From Candidatus Moraniibacteriota bacterium (lineage in GTDB: Bacteria > Patescibacteriota > Minisyncoccia > Moranbacterales > UBA2206): a stretch of DNA of 41,827 nucleotides. The DNA lies in assembly GCA_030679995.1 (NCBI GenBank), contig JAUXSK010000018.1:1-41827 (forward strand), written 5' to 3'. A program made the translations under genes and the position numbers. Positions 9,419-18,271 of the stretch are shown here, one piece after another. The number at the start of each line of letters is the position of its first letter. Within the stretch, counting starts at the first letter, position 1. The notes below the pieces were generated by a model. The model ran no database searches and was not told the DNA's origin. It worked only from the letters and a program-made list of their open reading frames with translations.

Positions 9419-10078
9419 TCAATCGATAGTCATAACCATCACTTCCATATGCTTTTCCTCCAAATCCTTCTTCTTGATATTGAGTTTAGAAGTTCTGGAC
9501 GCGGAACAATTTCCAATTTCACTGCAAAATTCCTTTTCATCCGCGATATCCGCTGTCGTGCCATTTATTTTATAGTGCATCGGTATGACGACCTTCGGTT
9601 CCAATTTCCTTATGATTTCGATAGCCTTTTTCGCGTTAATCGTAAACTTCCCGCCAATCGGAATCATCAGTATATCCACACCATCTAAAATCTCCATCTG
9701 TTTTTCCGTCAAATCAGTTCCCAAATCACCTAAATGGCAAATTTTCATATCTTCAGTATCTATCAAATATATCGTGTTCAATCCGCGTTCTAGGCCACCT
9801 TTATCATCGTGGTAAGTCCCGATTCCGACAATATTGATTCCTTTGACTGAATATTCACCCGGAATATCGATGATAGCCGGACTTCCTTTCAACGCCTCGA
9901 CGTTATTATGATCCGGATGGTTATGCGTAACCATCACGATGTCCGCTTGTCCCTGTGGAGGGCGCAAACCAATCGTCTTGCCAAACGGATCTATGAAAGC
10001 ATTGATGTCCTCCTGGCCTCTTCCAGCCGGCTTAGTGGTTATTTTAAAGCAAGAATGGCCATAGTATTGGATATTCAT
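9419..10078 (-). CDS. MBL-fold metallo-hydrolase (Zn-dependent, UPF0173-like)
   Basis: MNIQYYGHSCFKI...DIVMVTHNHPDHNN...HLGDLG...VVIPMHYK. Confidence 0.88.
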   Translation of the reverse strand: MNIQYYGHSCFKITTKPAGRGQEDINAFIDPFGKTIGLRPPQGQADIVMVTHNHPDHNNVEALKGSPAIIDIPGEYSVKGINIVGIGTYHDDKGGLERGLNTIYLIDTEDMKICHLGDLGTDLTEKQMEILDGVDILMIPIGGKFTINAKKAIEIIRKLEPKVVIPMHYKINGTTADIADEKEFCSEIGNCSASRTSKLNIKKKDLEEKHMEVMVMTID

Positions 10079-10414
10079 CGAGGTTTTATCTTTTATAGTT
10101 ATGAAGGTATTTTAGCACAGGTGAAATCCGCTGTCGAGATAAGACGCGTCTGGACTTGCCAAACCGGAAAATTTGTTTTAAACTTGATCCAAGGTTAATT
10201 ATTAAGAAAATTGAATAAGAGATGCCCGCCAAAAGCGGATATTAGCCAATCTCTTGATAAAAACTTCCTAATAATTTCCTCGGGGAAATTTTTTGTTTTT
10301 CCCGGACACATCGGCGCTTTTAATACTTAACGCGATTTGGCGCCCATCGCAAAATTAGCGCATAATAGCCAAAAAAGCCATCATTATGGCTAAACAGGCG
10401 AGTAACGCTGATAA

Positions 10415-11704
10415 TTGAAAACTATGGCCAATATATTGGACACATTAGCGACGGAAGTCGACAAGATTCCCACACGTCCAGCCAGCACAAAGGAAGCGGA
10501 AACAACCCAATCTGACACCCAAAATCCACAAATCGAACCAGTCGAGCTGTCGGTGATGGACCAGCTTTTGGGCTCAGTCGAGCTGCATTTTCCAAAAATA
10601 AATGACGTGGTGGAAGGTACCGTCATTGAAGTAGGCTCAAATGCCATCTATCTGGATATCGAACCGTTCGGAACCGGAATCGTCCTTGGAAGGGAAATTA
10701 AGGATGGTATGGGTTCCGCCAAACTGAAAGAAGGCAGTCGGGTTGCCGCCACCATTATCGACCTTGAAAATGAAGATGGATACATTGAACTTTCCGTCCG
10801 GGAAGCTTCTTATGAAAAAGCTTGGGAAGATATTGAAAGCAAGCGCGATACGCAAGAAAAAATCACGACGAAAGTCCTTAGCGCCAATAAAGGCGGGCTT
10901 CTGGTGGAAGTCAATGGAATTTCCGGCTTTCTGCCTGTTTCCCAGCTTTCCAGCAAAAATTATCCGCGAGTTGATGATGGCGACAAGAATAAAATCCTTA
11001 CCTTATTGAAAAAATTGATCAGCCAAGAACTTGAGGTCCGCATTTTGGATGCCGACCGCGAATCGGAAAAACTTATCGTAAGTGAAAAGGCGGCCCAGAG
11101 CGAAAAAGACCGCGAAACGATTTCTAATTTGAAAGTGGGAGACGTGGTTGAAGGAGAAGTCAGCGGCGTAGTCGATTTCGGAGCCTTCGTCAAATTCCTG
11201 CGCCCTAATCCGGAAAAGTCCGAACTTATCGAAGAGGATAGACTGGAAGGATTGGTGCATATTTCCGAACTGGCATGGCAATTGATTGAAAACCCACGTG
11301 ACATAGTGAAAGTCGGGGACAAAGTCCAAGCCAAGATTATCGGCATTGACAATGACAAAATTTCCCTTTCGATGAGAGCTCTGCAAAAGGATCCTTGGAG
11401 CATCGTTGAGGAAAAATACCACATCGGCGATGTCGTCAAAGGCACCGTCAACCGGATCAATCCTTTCGGCGCTTTCGTCTATCTCGACCGCGATATCCAC
11501 GGTTTGGCGCACGTCAGTGAAATGTCAGAAATGTTTCCTGGAAAAAGCATCGATGAGATAATCAAGACTGGCCAGGAGTATGATTGGAAAATTCTCTCTA
11601 TTGAACCGAAAGAGCATCGTATGGGACTAGCTTTGGTCATCAAAAAGAACAAAAAAGAGAAAAACGATGTCCCTGTTGAGGAAAAACCAGCCGAGAAAGA
11701 ATAA
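10415..11704 (+). CDS. rpsA: S1 RNA-binding domain protein, 30S ribosomal protein S1-like
   Basis: Several S1 repeats (GDVVEGEVSGVVDFGAFVKF...GLVHISELAW; GDVVKGTVNRINPFGAFVYL...GLAHVSEMSE). Start may be the second ATG at 10424. Confidence 0.88.
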   Translation: MKTMANILDTLATEVDKIPTRPASTKEAETTQSDTQNPQIEPVELSVMDQLLGSVELHFPKINDVVEGTVIEVGSNAIYLDIEPFGTGIVLGREIKDGMGSAKLKEGSRVAATIIDLENEDGYIELSVREASYEKAWEDIESKRDTQEKITTKVLSANKGGLLVEVNGISGFLPVSQLSSKNYPRVDDGDKNKILTLLKKLISQELEVRILDADRESEKLIVSEKAAQSEKDRETISNLKVGDVVEGEVSGVVDFGAFVKFLRPNPEKSELIEEDRLEGLVHISELAWQLIENPRDIVKVGDKVQAKIIGIDNDKISLSMRALQKDPWSIVEEKYHIGDVVKGTVNRINPFGAFVYLDRDIHGLAHVSEMSEMFPGKSIDEIIKTGQEYDWKILSIEPKEHRMGLALVIKKNKKEKNDVPVEEKPAEKE

Positions 11705-11734
11705 TCCGACCAGGTCCGCGATTCCGACAATGGA

Positions 11735-11765
11735 AAAAGGTTCCGATAGACATCGGAACCTTTTG
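11735..11765 (+). terminator. Intrinsic terminator of rpsA-like gene
   Basis: AAAAGGTTCCGAT-agac-ATCGGAACCTTTTG. Confidence 0.8.
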
Positions 11766-11831
11766 TTTTCCCTTATTGATTATTCTTTTTAATGGTACTA
11801 TACTGGTATAACGTTAATTTCAAACAAATAT

Positions 11832-12407
11832 ATGGTAAAAAATAGATTAATAGTTTCTTTCAACGGACAAGAAGGGTCCGGCAAGAGCACCATTGCCGCT
11901 TTAGTGGCCGAAAAGATGGGCATTCCGCGTTATTATATGGGTCAACTTTTCCGCGATATGGCGAAAGAACACGGACTAACATTGCCGGAATTCCGGAAAA
12001 TCTGCGATCAAGACCCGAGTTTTGACAAAAAAGTCGACGACTACGTCACCGCCTTGCCGGACAAACACGAAAGTTTCGTCATAGAAAGCCGCACGGCTTG
12101 GCATTTTATCCCGCAATCGATAAAAATTTACCTTCAAGTCGAACCAGAAGCGGCAGCGGAAAGGATATTTAAAGGACTGGATGGGAAGAATAATCGCGGC
12201 AATGAAGACACCAATCTCAATACGGCTGAAAATATCCGCAAAAGCATTATAAAAAGACGTTTGGAGGACAACGAAAGATATTTCGCGCTCTACGGGATAC
12301 GCCAGGATGAAATAAAAAACTACGATTTTATTATCGACACCACAAACCTGACCATCGCGGAAGTTTTTGAAAAAGTCATCACGTTCATCAATGAAAAATC
12401 TGCTTAA
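11832..12407 (+). CDS. Cytidylate-kinase-like P-loop nucleotide kinase
   Basis: LIVSFNGQEGSGKSTIAALVAEKMGIPRYYMGQLFRDMAKEHG; YLQVEPEAAAERIF. Confidence 0.75.
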   Translation: MVKNRLIVSFNGQEGSGKSTIAALVAEKMGIPRYYMGQLFRDMAKEHGLTLPEFRKICDQDPSFDKKVDDYVTALPDKHESFVIESRTAWHFIPQSIKIYLQVEPEAAAERIFKGLDGKNNRGNEDTNLNTAENIRKSIIKRRLEDNERYFALYGIRQDEIKNYDFIIDTTNLTIAEVFEKVITFINEKSA

Positions 12408-13341
12408 AAAAATTCAGACCGCTTCCCACCAATATGGTCTCTGGGATACCGGTTCCAAAATAATCCTGGGTGTTTCCGGCGGACCGGATTCCACCTGCCT
12501 GTTGGATATTTTTTTACGTCTCCAAAAAACCTATGCTTTCAAGCTTCGGATCGCCCATATCAATTATGGCTTGCGCGGGAAAGACAGTGCGTCAGATGAA
12601 AAATTCGTGCAGGAGCTGGCCGGAAAATACGGCCTGGCCCTCGACGTTCTGCGGCCGGAAATAACCTCGTCTAAGAATTTAGAAAGCCGCCTGCGGGATA
12701 TCCGCTATGATTTTTTTGAAAAAATCCGGCAAAAAAACCATTTTGATCTGGTTGCCGTCGCGCATAATCTCGATGACCAAGCTGAAACCGTCCTGATGCG
12801 CCTGATGCGGGGTTCCGGACTTGCGGGTTTGAGCGCTATGAAATTTAAAAGCGGAAACATCATCCGCCCTCTGCTTGCGACTTCGCGCCAGGAAATCACG
12901 GACTATTTGAAAAACCGCGGATTGGAGTCCAGGATCGACAAAACGAATTTCGAATCTGATTTTTTGCGTAACAAAATCAGGCATAAACTGATTCCCTATA
13001 TTGAAAATAACTATAATCCCGACATCAAGAAAACTTTGTCCGTCTCGGCTATCTCCATCGCCGAAGATCATTCCTTCATCAACGACTTTGCGGAAAAAAC
13101 ATTCCAAGCGCATCGGGAACTCTCCGCTAGAAAAATATTATCCTTCCATCCGGCCATCCAAAGAAGAGTCCTGCGTTTGGCCATCGCGGAAAAAAAACAA
13201 AATATCAAGGATATCGGAATGTCCCATATCGAAGAAATTCTTAAAGCCCTCAGAAGCACTAAGAGCAAGAATCAAAATGTGATATTCAAAGGGTTGAAAA
13301 TGAGCCGAAAGGGTGATAAAATTACTATCAGCAAGCTATAA
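12391..13341 (+). CDS. tilS: tRNA(Ile)-lysidine synthase
   Basis: IILGVSGGPDSTCLLDIFLRL PP-loop, RIAHINYGLRGKDSASDEKFV, LVAVAHNLDDQAETVLMRLMRGSGLAGL. Confidence 0.94.
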   Translation: MKNLLKKIQTASHQYGLWDTGSKIILGVSGGPDSTCLLDIFLRLQKTYAFKLRIAHINYGLRGKDSASDEKFVQELAGKYGLALDVLRPEITSSKNLESRLRDIRYDFFEKIRQKNHFDLVAVAHNLDDQAETVLMRLMRGSGLAGLSAMKFKSGNIIRPLLATSRQEITDYLKNRGLESRIDKTNFESDFLRNKIRHKLIPYIENNYNPDIKKTLSVSAISIAEDHSFINDFAEKTFQAHRELSARKILSFHPAIQRRVLRLAIAEKKQNIKDIGMSHIEEILKALRSTKSKNQNVIFKGLKMSRKGDKITISKL

Positions 13342-13461
13342 TTATTTATAAATTTTTGAATTCGTATATTCGTATATCCTTCCAGCCGATTATCCCTGGC
13401 ATAACTATCAAAGACAGGACGAACGGCAATAGGTACGAGATTCGCAGTTCGGAGAGAACTT

Positions 13462-15426
13462 ATGAAAAACCTAACCAAGCACACCAGTTTGACCATCGCA
13501 TTTTTGATACTTGCCCTAGGATTATTAGTCCTTTACAACGGCCCGAAGGAAAAACCGGCTGAGATATCCTTAAGCACCTTGGTCTCGCAGATCAACAACG
13601 GCCAAGTGAAACAAATCACGGTTGATGAAAACAAGTTGGAAATCCTATTGAACGACAGCAAAACGGAAACCTCGATCAAAGAAAAGGAAATCGGCATCAC
13701 CGATTCATTGAAAAATTACGGGGTCGACCCGGCCAAGCTGACCACTGTCAATATCGACATCAAAAGCAATGCCTCCTCATCCTTTTGGCTAGGAACGGTC
13801 TTGCCTTTCCTGTTGCCCTTCCTGCTTATTGCCGGATTTATCTGGTTTATGCTAAAACAGGCCCAGAAAGGCAACAACCAAGCTCTATCCTTCGGTTCAT
13901 CACGCGCCAGAGTCATCGATCCTAAAGATAAACGTCTGCGGACATTATTCAAGGATGTAGCGGGAGCCAAAGAATCTAAGGAAGAATTGATGGAAATCGT
14001 CGAATTTTTGAAACATCCGAACAAATTTTTGAAATTAGGAGCCAAAATTCCCAAAGGAGTCCTTCTGCTAGGTCCTCCAGGAACTGGTAAAACCTTAATT
14101 GCCAAGGCAGTGGCAGGTGAAGCCAATGTCCCGTTCTTCAATATCTCCGGCAGCGAATTCGTAGAGATGTTTGTCGGAGTCGGAGCCTCGAGAGTCAGAG
14201 ACTTATTCAAACAGGCTAAGAAAAATTCGCCAGCCATCGTTTTTATCGATGAGATCGATGCTGTCGGCAGACATCGCGGCGCGGGACTCGGCGGCGGACA
14301 TGACGAGCGGGAACAAACATTGAATCAAATCTTAGTTGAAATGGATGGTTTTGACACTAATACCAATGTCATCGTTATCGCAGCCACCAATAGGCCGGAT
14401 GTTCTCGATCCCGCCTTACTGCGCCCTGGACGCTTTGATCGCCGCGTGACTATGGATTTGCCTGACATCGAAGAAAGGATAGAGATCCTGAAAATCCATG
14501 CTAAGAACAAGCCTATCACCAAAAATATAGACTTGCGCGTAATCGCCGAGCGGACATCCGGTTTTTCCGGAGCTGATTTGGCGAATCTTCTTAATGAAGC
14601 GGCGATTCTCTCCGCCCGTAGGGAAAAGAAAGAAATAGCTATGCCAGAATTGACGGAATCCATTGAAAAAGTCATCCTTGGGCCGGAACGGCGAAGCCGC
14701 AGGATCGACGAGGACGAGAAAAAAATCATCGCCTACCATGAAGCTGGCCACGCTTTAGTCGGAGCTAGCCTGAAAAATGCCGATCCGGTCCAAAAAATAT
14801 CCATCATTTCCCGCGGACATGCCGGCGGATATACCCTTAGCGCTCCCGCCAAAGACAAACGACTGCTTTCCCGTAATTATTTCATCGATGAGCTTTCGGT
14901 ATTTTTAGGCGGATATGTCAGTGAAAAATTAGCCTTTGGCGACGTGACCACTGGAGCTTCCAACGACCTAGAAAGAGCTACAGCCATGGCCAGGAACCTG
15001 GTTACCCGCTATGGGATGAGCGAGCTTGGACCGAGGACTTTCGGCCACAAGGAAGAATTGGTTTTTCTAGGTAAAGAAATGCACGAAGAAAAGAACTATT
15101 CCGAAAAAACCGCTGAAGACATCGACAAGCAAGTCACTAAATTTATCGCTAACGCCTATGTCGTAACTGAAAAGATACTTACTGAGAAAAAGGTTGAGCT
15201 GGAAAAAATCGTGGCGGCGCTGATTGAAAAAGAAACGATGGAACAAGAGGAATTCAATGCTATTATGGGTATCAAAAATAGGGAATCCGCTCCGATCGAG
15301 CCCGATATGGACAAACCGGAGCCTATCAAACCGGAAACTGAAAATTCCCCAGTTCAAGACAAAGACAAGTCAACTGAACCAGAAGCGAAAACCGCTCCAA
15401 AGCCAAGTCCGGTTGAAAACTTCTAA
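13462..15426 (+). CDS. ftsH: ATP-dependent zinc metalloprotease FtsH
   Basis: [58 protein letters not shown]+ second region of homology. Confidence 0.98.
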   Translation: MKNLTKHTSLTIAFLILALGLLVLYNGPKEKPAEISLSTLVSQINNGQVKQITVDENKLEILLNDSKTETSIKEKEIGITDSLKNYGVDPAKLTTVNIDIKSNASSSFWLGTVLPFLLPFLLIAGFIWFMLKQAQKGNNQALSFGSSRARVIDPKDKRLRTLFKDVAGAKESKEELMEIVEFLKHPNKFLKLGAKIPKGVLLLGPPGTGKTLIAKAVAGEANVPFFNISGSEFVEMFVGVGASRVRDLFKQAKKNSPAIVFIDEIDAVGRHRGAGLGGGHDEREQTLNQILVEMDGFDTNTNVIVIAATNRPDVLDPALLRPGRFDRRVTMDLPDIEERIEILKIHAKNKPITKNIDLRVIAERTSGFSGADLANLLNEAAILSARREKKEIAMPELTESIEKVILGPERRSRRIDEDEKKIIAYHEAGHALVGASLKNADPVQKISIISRGHAGGYTLSAPAKDKRLLSRNYFIDELSVFLGGYVSEKLAFGDVTTGASNDLERATAMARNLVTRYGMSELGPRTFGHKEELVFLGKEMHEEKNYSEKTAEDIDKQVTKFIANAYVVTEKILTEKKVELEKIVAALIEKETMEQEEFNAIMGIKNRESAPIEPDMDKPEPIKPETENSPVQDKDKSTEPEAKTAPKPSPVENF

Positions 15427-15445
15427 ATACCCCACTAGCCCAACA

Positions 15446-15476
15446 AAAAAAGTCCGAAAGTTCGGACTTTTTTTTA
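15446..15476 (+). terminator. Intrinsic terminator downstream of ftsH
   Basis: AAAAAAAGTCCGAA-agt-TCGGACTTTTTTTT. Confidence 0.85.
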
Positions 15477-15480
15477 TTAG

Positions 15481-15552
15481 TGGGACCAACTGGATTCGAA
15501 CCAGTGACCAAGCGATTATGAGTCGCCTGCTCTACCGCTGAGCTATGGTCCC
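15481..15552 (-). tRNA. tRNA with CAU anticodon; possibly tRNA-Ile2(CAU) rather than elongator Met
   Basis: GGGACCATAGCTCAGCGGTAGAGCAGGCGACTCATAATCGCTTGGTCACTGGTTCGAATCCAGTTGGTCCCA folds as a cloverleaf; loop CTCATAA; no encoded CCA. Confidence 0.93.
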
Positions 15553-15617
15553 AAGACATATCGGATTAAAAAGGAAATTACACAGGATACTGTAATTTCC
15601 ATCATAAAACCAACTTG

Positions 15618-15691
15618 TGGACGCGAGAGGACTCGAACCTCTGACCTTTTCCATGTCAAGGAAACGCTCTAACCAACTGAGCTACGTGTCC
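15618..15691 (-). tRNA. tRNA-Val (anticodon GAC)
   Basis: GGACACGTAGCTCAGTTGGTTAGAGCGTTTCCTTGACATGGAAAAGGTCAGAGGTTCGAGTCCTCTCGCGTCCA; loop TTGACAT; no encoded CCA. Confidence 0.92.
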
Positions 15692-15781
15692 GATTATGTT
15701 AAAATCCGCAGTTGACCGCTTATTTAGATCAAACGGGTGACATTTATAATTCTACTCAAAAAACTCTTTCCAGTCAATAAA

Positions 15782-16729
15782 TCAGCTCCTTTTCCGTCTT
15801 CTAGCATGGAAAGCCTGATGCACTTCCTTTAATTGCCTGTTGGTAACATGGGTATAAACCTGGGTTGTAGTTATGGAAGCATGTCCCAGCATCGCTTGTA
15901 CGCTGCGGATATCAGCCCCATTCATCAACAAATCCGTAGCAAAGGAATGCCGCAGAGTATGTGGATGTACATCTTTGATGATTCCCGCCTTGGTAGCATA
16001 GTGTTTGACGATCCTTTGCACGCTTCTAGGCGTCAATCGCAATCCATCGGCCTTATTTTCCTTGTTTTTTACCGCAAATTTAGCCAAACCTTTTTCATCC
16101 CGTACAAATAGCGCCGGGTCGATATCCATCCTCTTCTCCAAATAGCGCCGCAAGGCCGTGGCCGCCCCATCCGAAACGAAAACCACACGCACCTTATCAC
16201 CCTTCCCGCGCACGCTGAATTCCCTGTTTATCAAATCCAATTTATCCCGGTTAATATTGGTCAGTTCTGAAACACGCAGTCCGGCTGAAAAAAGAAGTTC
16301 CAACATAGCCCGGTCACGCAAAGATTTGAAGTCAGCGCCGTTAGCAGCCGCCAATATCCTCTCTACCTCCTCTGCCTCCAAAAATTCCACCTCTCTGCCG
16401 GCGCTTTTCCCAATTTCAATCTTCTCAGCCGGCAAGGACTTTATATCCCTTTTAGCTAGGTATTTCAGAAAACTTCGCAGAGCGATCACGTAGTAATTCT
16501 GGGTGATTTTTTTTAAGGGTACTCTTTTATCATTCTCGAACCTGCTTAGATAAACTCGGAAGCCACGGATCAGATCATCCGTAATGTCACCAGGATCCTC
16601 GATATCAGCCCAAGCCAAAAACCTTTCTAAATAGTGGTTATAATTTTCAATCGTCTTTTGCGATCTATTTCTTTCAATTTCCAAATACTCCAGAAATTGA
16701 CTTTTTAGTAATTTTATGTCCATATTCAA
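15782..16729 (-). CDS. Tyrosine recombinase, XerC/XerD family
   Basis: SAM-like N-terminal domain; GLRVSELTNINRDKLD, HTLRHSFATDLLMNGADIRSVQAMLGHASITTTQVYTHVT. Confidence 0.94.
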   Translation of the reverse strand: MNMDIKLLKSQFLEYLEIERNRSQKTIENYNHYLERFLAWADIEDPGDITDDLIRGFRVYLSRFENDKRVPLKKITQNYYVIALRSFLKYLAKRDIKSLPAEKIEIGKSAGREVEFLEAEEVERILAAANGADFKSLRDRAMLELLFSAGLRVSELTNINRDKLDLINREFSVRGKGDKVRVVFVSDGAATALRRYLEKRMDIDPALFVRDEKGLAKFAVKNKENKADGLRLTPRSVQRIVKHYATKAGIIKDVHPHTLRHSFATDLLMNGADIRSVQAMLGHASITTTQVYTHVTNRQLKEVHQAFHARRRKRS

Positions 16730-16889
16730 AAAAACTTATCCCCGTGCGCTTCAGATTGTGCGACACTTATATTTCTATCTTACTCCGAAAATCTGAAAAA
16801 ATAAACCCCTTGCCGATATTCCCAAATGACTCGGTCTTCCCCCGATCAAAGCCCTGGCCTGACTTGCAATATCCGCCTTGTTTCCACGT

Positions 16890-16918
16890 TTGACAGCCAT
16901 TTCTATTCCTTGTATACT
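16890..16918 (+). promoter_or_regulatory. Consensus-like sigma70 promoter for the LysM-CHAP gene
   Basis: TTGACA - 17 nt - TATACT. Confidence 0.8.
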
Positions 16919-16946
16919 ATTTATTAATAAAAATTAGGGCTCTGGG

Positions 16947-18200
16947 ATGATGAACAAGGCTGTCCACAAGGCATCCATTCTAAGACCAGCGCCAAAAGGA
17001 AAGATCAATGTTATCAGTAGACTATTCATTGCATTATCCAGAAACTTGCCAGACAGGGACAATCTAAAAAATCTGCTTACACAGATACACATAGGACAAA
17101 AGAATATCATCCAATTCATAAAGGAACGCCGGACAATAAAATTACTACATATCTTCAGAAATTATTCCGCTCTTATCGTAGTTATTTCCAGCGCCCTTTT
17201 AGTTTCAGCTACAAATCTGGCTGCCGGAAAAGAATCCAGCGGCTTCTTATTTGGCTATCTCGGCTCAACCACCGACAATTATTCAAATCCCCTCGAAAAT
17301 AAGATGTTTCTTGAAACTGATAAAAAAAACGGTTTGGCTCTGGTCCCGTTAGCCCAAACCAGCACCGCCCCTGATCCAAGTTCAAAAGGAAATTCTGATG
17401 ACGAATCCAGCCTGATGACTATGCAGGGCCAAGCGCTTATCGCCGGAACAAGCCCGATCAAAAAGGATCCGGAAGAAGACGGAGGCGTGGATATTTATGA
17501 AGTACAACAAGGCGATACCATCGGCGGCATTGCCGCGAAATTCCACATCACTACTAATACCATTTTATGGGCTAATGAAATCGACAACATCGATTCCATA
17601 ATGCCTGGCGATAAAATCTTCATCTTACCTGCCTCAGGATTGTCCTACATGGTCAAGAAAAGCGATACGCTCGATTCTATCGCAAAAAAATACAAAGCCG
17701 ACCGGAGCAAAATCATCTCCTTCAATGACCTGCCTGCCAATGGCGACCTAAAAGAGGGACAAGAAATCATCATTCCGGATGGCCAGAAAGAAATCAGCAA
17801 TCCGCAGCCTACAAACCAAGATTCTTCCAAAATCGCCGCCCGACCATATGAATCATTTTCAGATGTCGGCAAAAAACTTAGCGGCAAGGCTGGAACCGGA
17901 CATAATTTCCCCTATGGTTATTGCACTTGGTATGTTGCCCAGAAAAAATACGTCCCTTGGGGAGGCAATGCCGGAACTTGGCTATATCATGCCAAATCAT
18001 TGGGATATTCAACCGGCAAAGCCCCGCGCATCGGAGCGATTATGGTTTCTTCAGAATCTTGGTGGGGGCATGTGGCTGTCGTAGAAAGCATCAGCGGAAA
18101 CAGCTTTACGGTTTCTGAAATGAATTACAAAGGTTTTGCCAAAAAATCCTACCGGACCATCAGCACCGGCAACCGCGTAATCAAGGGATTTATTTATTAA
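16947..18200 (+). CDS. LysM-domain peptidoglycan hydrolase with C-terminal CHAP domain
   Basis: Two LysM repeats (YEVQQGDTIGGIAAKFHITTNTILWAN; YMVKKSDTLDSIAKKYKADRSKIISFN), CHAP (YGYCTWYVAQKKY...WGHVAVVESISG), one TM segment. Confidence 0.88.
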   Translation: MMNKAVHKASILRPAPKGKINVISRLFIALSRNLPDRDNLKNLLTQIHIGQKNIIQFIKERRTIKLLHIFRNYSALIVVISSALLVSATNLAAGKESSGFLFGYLGSTTDNYSNPLENKMFLETDKKNGLALVPLAQTSTAPDPSSKGNSDDESSLMTMQGQALIAGTSPIKKDPEEDGGVDIYEVQQGDTIGGIAAKFHITTNTILWANEIDNIDSIMPGDKIFILPASGLSYMVKKSDTLDSIAKKYKADRSKIISFNDLPANGDLKEGQEIIIPDGQKEISNPQPTNQDSSKIAARPYESFSDVGKKLSGKAGTGHNFPYGYCTWYVAQKKYVPWGGNAGTWLYHAKSLGYSTGKAPRIGAIMVSSESWWGHVAVVESISGNSFTVSEMNYKGFAKKSYRTISTGNRVIKGFIY

Positions 18201-18213
18201 CTTCCGGATATTC

Positions 18214-18245
18214 AAAAAGCCTGGCTGATCAGCCAGGCTTTTTTA
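18214..18245. terminator. Bidirectional terminator between LysM-CHAP gene and uvrD/pcrA
   Basis: AAAAAGCCTGGCTGATCAGCCAGGCTTTTTT. Confidence 0.85.
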
Positions 18246-18271
18246 TTTTTCACTAAAAACCGGAGTTTTAA

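Noticed and set aside
9419-10078. Stand-alone MBL protein as the missing ComEC domain
   Set aside because: Sequence resembles UPF0173-type cytosolic hydrolases (no TM or signal peptide) and it is not adjacent to comEC.
15782-16729. Tyrosine recombinase as marker of an integrated element next to the tRNAs
   Set aside because: Looks like a housekeeping XerC/D; no att-site duplication or phage/ICE genes nearby.
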